This document shows, in pieces, positions 1 through 5,519 of a stretch of 6,252 nucleotides of DNA. The notes under the pieces were generated by a model. The model was not told the origin of the DNA. It did not search any database and worked only from the letters and a program-made list of their open reading frames with translations. This stretch comes from Geobacter sp. UBA6802. GTDB lineage: Bacteria; Desulfobacterota; Desulfuromonadia; Geobacterales; Pseudopelobacteraceae. Position numbers and translations under genes: made by a program. The stretch is taken from contig DKFG01000270.1 of NCBI GenBank assembly GCA_002452325.1, positions 12,238 through 18,489 on the forward strand, written 5' to 3'. How positions within the stretch are numbered: the first letter of the stretch is position 1; the number at the start of each line of letters is the position of its first letter.

Positions 1-576
1 GCCCTGATCCTGATCTCCCACATCAAAGAGGGGGAAACCCTGGCCCGCGAGCGGCATCTTGGCCAGCCGATCATCGATATCATCCGTCAGCACCACGGCA
101 CCGCCCTGATCAAGTTCTTCTATGAAAAGGCCAAGCTGCAGGCCGAGGCATCCGGGCAGCAGGTAGATCCCCAGGAGTTCCGCTACCCCGGCCCCAAACC
201 GCAGACCCGCGAGGCCGGGCTGGTAATGCTGGCCGATGCAGTGGAGGCCGCCTCTCGCACCCTGATCAATCCGACACCGGACCGGATTCAGGGAATGGTA
301 CAGAAGCTGATCAACCGGATCTTTACCGACGGACAGCTTGACGAGTGCGAGCTGACCCTCAAAAACCTGCATGAGATCGCCAAGAGCTTCAATCGAATCC
401 TGTGCGCCATCTTCCATCACCGGATCGACTATCCCGAACCGGTGCACAAAGGGGGCAATGGAGGTAAAAAGTCACATGCACATCCTGGTACAGAACAACC
501 AACGAAGGCACAAGGCCCCGCTGCGCCCCATCAGGCAGGCAGCGGCGACAATATTAAGCGCCTTGGGATGTCCTGA
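1..576 (+). CDS. 7TM-HD family phosphohydrolase (PgpH/YqfF type), C-terminal part
   Basis: The gene is 5'-truncated by the window edge; 191 codons remain in frame 1, ending at TGA 574-576. The visible part is the second half of an HD phosphohydrolase domain. A His in ISHIKEG (fragment residue 7), the His pair of RQHHGT (31-32) and the Asp of LADAVEAASRTL (79) match the later metal ligands of the PgpH HD domain; the HD dipeptide and the membrane segments must lie upstream. Family knowledge: PgpH of Listeria is a membrane-bound c-di-AMP phosphodiesterase, and 7TM-HD genes often sit just before ybeY. The nucleotide substrate here is inferred, not shown. After DYPEP near residue 144 the protein continues in a Gly/Pro/Gln/His-rich tail of about 45 residues that does not look like the domain, and its last 101 bases also encode the start of ybeY. 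One additional G in the G5 run at 451-455 would end the protein at TAA 465-467. Confidence 0.88.
   Translation, partial: ALILISHIKEGETLARERHLGQPIIDIIRQHHGTALIKFFYEKAKLQAEASGQQVDPQEFRYPGPKPQTREAGLVMLADAVEAASRTLINPTPDRIQGMVQKLINRIFTDGQLDECELTLKNLHEIAKSFNRILCAIFHHRIDYPEPVHKGGNGGKKSHAHPGTEQPTKAQGPAAPHQAGSGDNIKRLGMS
451..467 (+). other. G5 run and hidden stop at the 3' end of the 7TM-HD gene
   Basis: Five G residues (451-455) follow AAA at 448-450. In the present reading frame the codons are AAA GGG GGC AAT GGA GGT AAA, which run on to the TGA at 574. With six G residues the codons would be AAA GGG GGG CAA TGG AGG TAA, ending the gene at 465-467, eight bases before the ybeY ATG. This may be a recent one-base deletion, a sequencing error or a slippage site; the sequence alone cannot separate these. 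Confidence 0.5.
460..465 (+). promoter_or_regulatory. ybeY Shine-Dalgarno, GGAGGT
   Basis: GGAGGT at 460-465 lies 10 bases before ATG 476. It favours ATG 476 over the in-frame ATG at 458, which would place this motif inside the coding sequence and has only a poor purine run (AAAGGGGG) before it. Confidence 0.7.
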
Positions 577-952
577 AGAAACAGAGCTCTCCATCACCAT
601 TACGGGCGACCGGGCCATCCACCGCCTGAACCGGGACTACCTGGGCAAAGACCGCCCCACCAACGTGATCTCCTTTTCTCTGCAGGAGGGAGCGTTCAGT
701 GAACTGGCCTGCCACGCCCTGGGGGATGTTGTGGTCTCGGCTGATACGGCAGCTCAGGAAGCAGCCGGTGCCGGTTGGTCACCCTACGAGCGGCTGATCT
801 TCCTGCTGTTGCACGGTATCCTGCACCTGTGCGGATACGACCATGAGCGCAGCGGCGAAGCAGCGGCCCGGCGCATGGAACGCAAGCAGCAGGAGCTCTG
901 GAAAGTACTGAAACAGAAGGGGTTGACCACTCTGCCCCTGATAACACCGTAA
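476..952 (+). CDS. ybeY: Endoribonuclease / rRNA maturation factor YbeY
   Basis: This 158-residue protein is the usual YbeY length. YbeY is a cytoplasmic zinc-dependent single-strand endoribonuclease needed for 16S rRNA 3'-end maturation and 70S ribosome quality control. The zinc site is plain: HGILHLCGYDHE gives His113, His117 and His123, almost the same numbering as the E. coli protein. Other family blocks are DRPTNVISF (Arg60) and the LGDVVVS strand near residue 84. The start at ATG 476 is chosen from the well-spaced GGAGGT at 460-465; ATG 458 would add MEVKSH, and a still earlier in-frame ATG at 371 would lie deep inside the upstream gene. The first 101 bases overlap the 7TM-HD gene in another frame, but the N-terminal protein sequence (VQNNQ, then LSITITGD) fits YbeY, so this frame is the constrained one. 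The stop is 17 bases before corC, in an arrangement matching E. coli ybeZ-ybeY-ybeX-lnt. Confidence 0.95.
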   Translation: MHILVQNNQRRHKAPLRPIRQAAATILSALGCPEETELSITITGDRAIHRLNRDYLGKDRPTNVISFSLQEGAFSELACHALGDVVVSADTAAQEAAGAGWSPYERLIFLLLHGILHLCGYDHERSGEAAARRMERKQQELWKVLKQKGLTTLPLITP

Positions 953-969
953 AGAGAGGTAACAAGAAC

Positions 970-1824
970 GTGGATGAGAGTAACAGTCGCAGGCCGGCAG
1001 GTCTGTTCGGTATGGTCTCCCGCCTGGTAACCGGACGCAGAAAGGTCACCGAAGCAGAGATTCACGAACTGATTGAGGCTGGCGAGGTAGAAGGTATTGT
1101 TGACGAGCAGGAACGGGAGATGATCAACGCCATTCTGGAGCTGGACAGCACCGTGGTACGTGAAATCATGGTTCCCCGTACCGAGATGGCCTCCATCGGT
1201 GTCGAGGCAACGGTTCGCGAGGCGATTGACGCCATCATCGCTTGCGGCCACTCCCGCATCCCTGTCTTTGAAGGCACACTGGACAACATTGTGGGCTTGC
1301 TGTACGCCAAAGACCTGCTCAAGTGCTGGGGTCTTCAGGACACCCAGATCCATCTGCAGGACCTGATCCGCGAACCGTTTTTCACCCCCGAAACCAAGTC
1401 CCTGCAGCAGCTGCTGCAGGAATTCAAGAAAAAGAAGGTCCACCTGGCCATTGTGGTGGACGAGTACGGCGGCACCTCGGGACTGGTGACCATCGAAGAC
1501 CTGCTGGAGCAGATCGTGGGTGATATCCAGGACGAGTACGATATGGAAGAAGAGCTGTACACCATGGCGCCGGACGGCAGCATCACCACCGATGCCCGAC
1601 TGCCGATTGAGGATCTTGAGGAACAGCTGGAGCTTGAGATCGAGCGGGACAAGTTCGACACCGTTGGCGGTCTGGTGGTGCATCTGGCAGAGGGTATTCC
1701 CCTGGCAGGCACCGTCATTTCCGGGGCGGGCCTGCAGATAGAGATCCTTGAGGCAGACCCGCGCAAGGTCAAACGGGTCAGAATCACCCGTATCAGCGAG
1801 ACCATGGAGCCGGCCGTACCGTGA
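970..1824 (+). CDS. corC: CorC/YbeX-type CBS-domain protein (HlyC/CorC family)
   Basis: The protein has 284 residues and begins at GTG 970, preceded by the purine-rich AGAGAGG at 953-959, ten bases upstream. It carries an acidic helical N-terminus (VTEAEIHELIEAGEVEGIVDEQE, residues 26-48), a CBS pair (about 67-125, starting at MVPRTEM; about 130-190, with DEYGGTSG at 164-171) and a C-terminal CorC_HlyC transporter-associated domain (about 199-280, DKFDTVGGLVV). It lacks the N-terminal DUF21 membrane domain of longer HlyC/CorC proteins, so it is the short soluble form like E. coli YbeX/CorC. CorC was first linked to magnesium/cobalt efflux; newer work on E. coli YbeX links it to ribosome metabolism, which fits its place directly after ybeY. 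CBS pairs usually bind adenine nucleotides. The stop overlaps the lnt start by four bases, suggesting translational coupling. The exact function is uncertain. Confidence 0.93.
   Translation: MDESNSRRPAGLFGMVSRLVTGRRKVTEAEIHELIEAGEVEGIVDEQEREMINAILELDSTVVREIMVPRTEMASIGVEATVREAIDAIIACGHSRIPVFEGTLDNIVGLLYAKDLLKCWGLQDTQIHLQDLIREPFFTPETKSLQQLLQEFKKKKVHLAIVVDEYGGTSGLVTIEDLLEQIVGDIQDEYDMEEELYTMAPDGSITTDARLPIEDLEEQLELEIERDKFDTVGGLVVHLAEGIPLAGTVISGAGLQIEILEADPRKVKRVRITRISETMEPAVP
1401..1420. repeat. Perfect 20-bp palindrome inside corC
   Basis: The half-site CCTGCAGCAG at 1401-1410 is followed directly by its exact reverse complement at 1411-1420, with no spacer. It encodes the Ser-Leu-Gln-Gln-Leu-Leu-Gln stretch at the start of the second CBS motif. 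Alternating CAG and CTG codons for Gln and Leu produce such symmetry easily, so a regulatory role is not implied. Confidence 0.6.
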
Positions 1825-3407
1825 ATCCGCCGTGGTTTCACCTGCCATTTCTCTTCAGCTCAATCCGACCGCTACTGCTGGCAATAGCATCAGGCCTGCT
1901 GATCACGCTCTCATTCCCCAAGGCAGACCTGTCATTCCTGGCCTGGATCGCCCTGATCCCGCTTCTCGTCGCCCTGGAAGGGCAATCACCCCGCAACGCC
2001 TTTAAACTTGGCCTGCTGTGCGGCTCTGTTGCCTACGCCGGGCTGCTCTACTGGGTCATTATTGTCATGACCGAGTATGGACACCTGCCGCTGTTTGCCG
2101 GCATCCCGCTCTGGCTGTTGCTCTCCGGTTGGCTGGCGCTCTTCTGCGGCGCCGCTGCCTGGGCCTCGGCCCTGGGTGAACGGTTCGGCATCAAATCAGC
2201 TCTGATATTTCCTTTGGCCTGGGTTGCCGCCGACTACCTGCGCAGCTTCCTTTTAACCGGCTTTCCCTGGACCATGCTGGGGCATTCCCAGTACCGGCTG
2301 TTACCGTTGATCCAGCTGTCCGACATCACCGGCGTATTCGGCATCACCGCCCTGATTGTACTGGCAAATGTGGTGCTGTACCGCATCATCCGCGCCCTTG
2401 CAGGGGCTGAGGTTCCCTACCCGGCCAAGAGCGCCGTTATTCTGGTGCTGGCACTGACCGGCACACTGGGGTACGGCTTCATGCGGCTCAACACACCGCC
2501 CCCTCCCTCACCGCCGCTCAAGGTTGCCCTGATCCAGGGCAATATCGACCAGTCAGTCAAGTGGTCCCCTGCCTTTCGTGAGACCACCCTGGATATCTAC
2601 ACCAATCTCTCCCGACAGGCCGCGGCGCGACAGCAACCTGACCTGATCGTCTGGCCTGAAAGCGCGGCGCCGTTCTTCTTTCAGGAAAACAGCCCGGCAT
2701 CGGACCGGATCCGCAACCTGGCTCGTGAGTTGAAGACCCACCTGCTGTTCGGCAGTCCGGCCATGGAGCTGCGCAATAACCGGCCGGCCAACCTGAACAG
2801 CGCCTTTCTGCTGGGGCCTGACGGCAACGAACTGGGCCGCAGCGACAAGGTGCATCTGGTGCCGTTCGGCGAATACGTGCCGCTGGCTCGACTGCTTCCC
2901 TTTGTCACCAAACTGGTCCACGGCATCGGTGATTTTGTACCAGGCAACGAGATCAGGCCGCTCAACGCCGGGGCCACGCCGCTGGGGGTACTGGTCTGTT
3001 ATGAGGCTATCTTCCCGGAGCTTGCTCGGGCTTATGTGAATGTCGGCAGCAGGGTGCTGGTCAACATCACCAACGACGCCTGGTTTGGCCGCTCATCCGC
3101 ACCATACCAGCACCTCTCCATCTCAGCCTTCCGTGCCGTAGAGACCCGCACCCCGCTGATTCGGGCAGCCAACACCGGCATCACCTCCATTATCGACCAG
3201 AACGGCCATATCAAGGGGATGACCTCACTCTTTAAGGAGGCGGTCATGCTAGGCGAGGTCCCTCCCGGAACAGCCGATTCACCGTACCTGAGCATCGGCG
3301 ACCTGTTTGCCCAGGCCTGCCTGGGGCTTACGTTGCTGTTGCTGCTTTACTGCAGGAGACGCTCTGCAGGCTCGTCAAACAACCTTCCGGATCACAAAAC
3401 CCCTTGA
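1821..3407 (+). CDS. lnt: Apolipoprotein N-acyltransferase
   Basis: This 528-residue inner-membrane enzyme transfers an acyl chain from a phospholipid to the N-terminal Cys of diacylglyceryl-apolipoproteins, the last step of lipoprotein maturation. The N-terminal 220 or so residues hold several hydrophobic segments (for example about 16-34, 38-53, 63-83, 90-112, 170-190, 203-222). A periplasmic nitrilase-like domain follows (about 233-480, starting LKVALIQGNIDQ), then a final membrane segment near 494-512 and a short basic tail. All three catalytic residues are visible: Glu280 in VWPESAAP, Lys343 in RSDKVHLVPFGEYVP and Cys393 in LVCYEAIFPE, close to the E. coli positions 267, 335 and 387. The start is GTG 1821, whose GTGA overlaps the corC stop; GGAG at 1806-1809 gives an 11-base spacing. 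The gene order after ybeY and corC supports the call. The next gene but one encodes a probable lipoprotein, a plausible substrate. Confidence 0.97.
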   Translation: MNPPWFHLPFLFSSIRPLLLAIASGLLITLSFPKADLSFLAWIALIPLLVALEGQSPRNAFKLGLLCGSVAYAGLLYWVIIVMTEYGHLPLFAGIPLWLLLSGWLALFCGAAAWASALGERFGIKSALIFPLAWVAADYLRSFLLTGFPWTMLGHSQYRLLPLIQLSDITGVFGITALIVLANVVLYRIIRALAGAEVPYPAKSAVILVLALTGTLGYGFMRLNTPPPPSPPLKVALIQGNIDQSVKWSPAFRETTLDIYTNLSRQAAARQQPDLIVWPESAAPFFFQENSPASDRIRNLARELKTHLLFGSPAMELRNNRPANLNSAFLLGPDGNELGRSDKVHLVPFGEYVPLARLLPFVTKLVHGIGDFVPGNEIRPLNAGATPLGVLVCYEAIFPELARAYVNVGSRVLVNITNDAWFGRSSAPYQHLSISAFRAVETRTPLIRAANTGITSIIDQNGHIKGMTSLFKEAVMLGEVPPGTADSPYLSIGDLFAQACLGLTLLLLLYCRRRSAGSSNNLPDHKTP

Positions 3408-3433
3408 CCTCTTCCCCCTGGACAGACCATAGT
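3404..3433 (+). promoter_or_regulatory. Possible sigma70-like promoter for prfB
   Basis: TTGACC at 3404-3409 (five of six to the -35 consensus) and CATAGT at 3428-3433 (four of six to the -10 consensus) are separated by 18 bases, about 30 bases before the prfB ATG. The -35 box contains the lnt stop codon. This is the only sizeable gap in the region (58 bases). Match quality is modest and chance occurrence is quite possible; prfB may also be read through from lnt. Confidence 0.3.
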
Positions 3434-3465
3434 AAGCCCTCCTTATCACCATCGCAGGAGTCCCC

Positions 3466-4585
3466 ATGTACCGTGAAGAAATTGCATCGCTTGATGACCT
3501 GAGCAGCCGTATCTCCTCCCTCCGGAGGTCACTTTGACCTTGACCGCAAGCGCGAGGAGCTGCAGGAACTGGATGCCCGTATCGCTGCACCAGGCTTCTG
3601 GGACGATCCGTCCGGCTCCCAGGAGATCCTTAAAAAACGTACGGTTCTGGAAAAACTGATTCAAGGCTGGGATGGACTTAACCGTCTGGCTGAAGATGTC
3701 AAGGTTATGATTGAACTGGGTGAAGAGGCTGAAGACGAGACCACCCTGGCCGAAGTACACGGCATGAATCAACAGCTGCAGGCGGCAGTGGAGGCGATCG
3801 AGTTCCAACGGATGCTGTCAGGAACCCATGATCGCAACGGCTGTTTTGTGTCGGTCAACTCCGGCGCAGGCGGCACTGAATCCCAGGACTGGGCCAACAT
3901 GCTGATGCGGATGCTGTTGCGCTATTGTGAAAAAAAGGGCTGGAAGACGGTCATTACCGACTATCAGGACGGCGAGGAGGCAGGACTCAAATCAGCCACT
4001 TTCAGCGTTTCCGGTGAATATGCATACGGCCACCTGAAGGCCGAGGCCGGTGTACATCGCCTGGTACGGCTCTCTCCCTTTGACAGCAACAACCGGCGCC
4101 ACACCTCCTTTGCCTCGGTCTTTGTCTTTCCCGAGATCGAGGAAGAGGATATCAATATCAAGATTGCCGACTCTGACCTGCGGGTAGACACCTATCGCTC
4201 CAGCGGCGCCGGGGGACAGCATGTCAACACCACCGATTCTGCCGTGCGAATTACCCACCTGCCCACCAACATCGTGGTGGCCTGCCAGTCTGAACGCAGC
4301 CAAATCCTCAACCGGGTCACTGCCCTGCGGGTGCTGCGGGCCAAGTTGTACGAAAAAGAGATGGAAGAGCGTAGTGCCAAGGCTTCCGAGATTGCCGGTG
4401 AGAAGAAGGAAATCGGCTGGGGCAGTCAGATCCGTTCCTACGTGCTGCACCCCTACAAGATGGTCAAGGATCTGCGCACCGGTGTGGAATCAGGCAACCC
4501 CGATTCCGTTCTGGATGGCGCCCTGGAAGACTTTGTAGTCCCGTTTCTGATGGGGGTCCGCCGGGATGTCAAGGATGAGGAGTAA
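3466..4585 (+). CDS. prfB: Peptide chain release factor 2, made by +1 programmed frameshift
   Basis: RF2 recognises UAA and UGA stop codons and triggers peptide release on the ribosome. The gene begins at ATG 3466 with AGGAG at 3456-3460, five bases upstream. Frame 1 gives 23 codons (MYREEIASLDDLSSRISSLR...) and then UGA at 3535-3537. Skipping one base, U3535, moves to frame 2 at GAC 3536 and continues to TAA 4583-4585, giving 372 residues, close to the 365 of E. coli RF2. The anticodon-like tripeptide SPF is at 203-205 in RLSPFDSNNRRHTSF and the catalytic GGQ at 249-251 in SSGAGGQHVN, one or two residues from the E. coli numbering. The residue equivalent to E. coli position 246 is Ser, not the unusual Thr of strain K-12. 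An internal ATG at 3707 lies in the middle of the N-terminal helical domain and is not the start. The shift makes RF2 synthesis autoregulated: low RF2 lets the ribosome pause at UGA and shift. Confidence 0.97.
3524..3538 (+). promoter_or_regulatory. prfB +1 programmed frameshift site
   Basis: The elements are a stimulatory internal Shine-Dalgarno GGAGG (3524-3528), three bases (TCA), the slippery CTT codon (3532-3534), and UGA followed by C (3535-3538). This is the same order and spacing as the E. coli site (AGGGGG, TAT, CTT, TGAC). A second zero-frame UGA follows at 3541-3543, separated by one codon. In the +1 frame the junction reads CTT GAC CTT GAC, Leu-Asp-Leu-Asp. Confidence 0.96.
4578..4582 (+). 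promoter_or_regulatory. Shine-Dalgarno of the SPOR-NlpC/P60 gene, AGGAG
   Basis: AGGAG lies within the last codons of prfB, seven bases before ATG 4590. It selects ATG 4590 over in-frame ATGs at 4566 and 4575, which would overlap prfB and put this motif inside the gene. Confidence 0.75.
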
Positions 4586-4589
4586 GTTG

Positions 4590-5504
4590 ATGGACAGAAC
4601 CCTGCATTTCGTTTGTCTGTTCACCCTGCTGTTTAGTATGATCGCCACCCCCGGCTGTGCCGCCCCCAGAGCAGGCAAGGCGGATACGGTAACCCTCAAG
4701 AGCGGCAGCAGTGTCAAATACGCCAAGGGGGTACGCCGTCTCGGATTCGCCATCCAGATGGGCGCCTTTGCCGATGTCAAGAATGCGGAGCGTTTTACGG
4801 CGCGGCTGCAGGACAAGGGGATTGAGGCGTTCTACTACCGCAGGGACAACGGTATCTATGCCGTTCGTTTCGGCGACTTCCCCAGCCGGGAGAAGGCCCG
4901 CGCCGCTGCCAACCGACTGGTGGCGGACAAGCTGATTGACAGCTTTTACATCGCCCCGCCCAATGAGGTGGTCTTTACTGCGCCGCAGGAGCCAAGCCTG
5001 AGACAGGGCGGCCCGGAGCTGCGTAAACCGCCCCAGCCCTACCCGCCACCCCGTACCAATGAGCTGGGACTGCCGGTTGAAGAACCGACACCGGTTGCCA
5101 AACCACCGGTGACCCAGCCGGGTGAACGGGATATGGGCTATATTGCAGCCCGCACCGCAGAGCGCTTTATCGGTATCCCCTACCAATGGGGAGGCAACAC
5201 TGTGGTGGACGGCCTGGACTGCAGCGGCTTTACCCGGGCGGTCTACAACCTGTGCGGCATCACCATCCCCCGTACCTCCCGCGAGCAGTACAAAGTCGGC
5301 AATCCGGTCACCAGGGCCGAGCTGCGTGACGGTGATCTGGTCTTCTTCGGCAATTCAGCGGCCAGCATCAACCATGTGGGGATCTATGTGGGGGACGGCA
5401 AGTTCGTCCACGCCCCCCGCCGTGGCGAAGAGATTCGCATCGCTGCCATTGATGAATCCTATTTCGAGCGCCGTTTTGTGGGCGCCAGACGCTACGTACA
5501 GTAA
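4590..5504 (+). CDS. Exported SPOR-domain NlpC/P60 cell-wall endopeptidase, probable lipoprotein
   Basis: This 304-residue protein starts at ATG 4590, four bases after the prfB stop. A hydrophobic signal peptide (about residues 5-20) ends in TPGC, so Cys23 is a candidate lipidation site, although Thr at -3 and Pro at -2 are not typical of a lipobox. A SPOR domain follows (about 51-126, LGFAIQMGAF, then YAVRFGDFPSREKA), then a Pro-rich linker (about 127-175) and a C-terminal NlpC/P60 domain (about 180-304). The catalytic residues are visible: Cys211 in LDCSGF, His262 in NHVGIY and His274 in FVHAP. Family knowledge: NlpC/P60 enzymes cleave peptidoglycan stem peptides, often the D-Glu to diaminopimelate bond, and SPOR domains bind glycan strands stripped of stem peptides at division septa. 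The inferred role is a periplasmic hydrolase directed to septal or remodelled wall. If lipidated, it would be a substrate of Lnt, encoded two genes upstream. Confidence 0.9.
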   Translation: MDRTLHFVCLFTLLFSMIATPGCAAPRAGKADTVTLKSGSSVKYAKGVRRLGFAIQMGAFADVKNAERFTARLQDKGIEAFYYRRDNGIYAVRFGDFPSREKARAAANRLVADKLIDSFYIAPPNEVVFTAPQEPSLRQGGPELRKPPQPYPPPRTNELGLPVEEPTPVAKPPVTQPGERDMGYIAARTAERFIGIPYQWGGNTVVDGLDCSGFTRAVYNLCGITIPRTSREQYKVGNPVTRAELRDGDLVFFGNSAASINHVGIYVGDGKFVHAPRRGEEIRIAAIDESYFERRFVGARRYVQ

Positions 5505-5505
5505 C

Positions 5506-5511
5506 AAGGAG
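5506..5511 (+). promoter_or_regulatory. Shine-Dalgarno of the DUF1015 gene, AAGGAG
   Basis: AAGGAG begins one base after the stop of the preceding gene and lies eight bases before ATG 5520. It fixes the start and suggests co-transcription with the SPOR-NlpC/P60 gene. Confidence 0.75.
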
Positions 5512-5519
5512 CAATAACC

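Noticed and set aside
371..475. An N-terminal extension of YbeY beginning at ATG 371
   Set aside because: It would overlap the 7TM-HD gene by about 200 bases, lacks a fitting ribosome binding site, and would make YbeY 193 residues instead of the usual length of about 155.
784..1848. A 354-codon open frame on the minus strand covering the end of ybeY, all of corC and the start of lnt
   Set aside because: It lies antisense to genes with clear motifs, its translation shows no family motif, and long antisense frames are common opposite GC-rich coding sequence.
3408..3465. A rho-independent terminator or small RNA gene between lnt and prfB
   Set aside because: The 58 bases contain no stable stem followed by a T run and no recognisable RNA motif.
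3535..3537. The UGA in prfB as a nonsense mutation or sequencing error making a pseudogene
   Set aside because: GGAGG, three bases, CTT, UGAC is the known RF2 frameshift signal at the expected codon, and the rest of the protein is intact with SPF and GGQ.
3707..4585. A separate release-factor gene starting at ATG 3707
   Set aside because: The same frame continues upstream without a stop to 3536, where it joins the 23-codon leader through the canonical +1 frameshift; ATG 3707 is an internal Met with no Shine-Dalgarno.
4566..4589. An eight-residue longer start for the SPOR-NlpC/P60 protein
   Set aside because: The AGGAG at 4578-4582 is spaced correctly for ATG 4590, which also gives a normal-length signal peptide.
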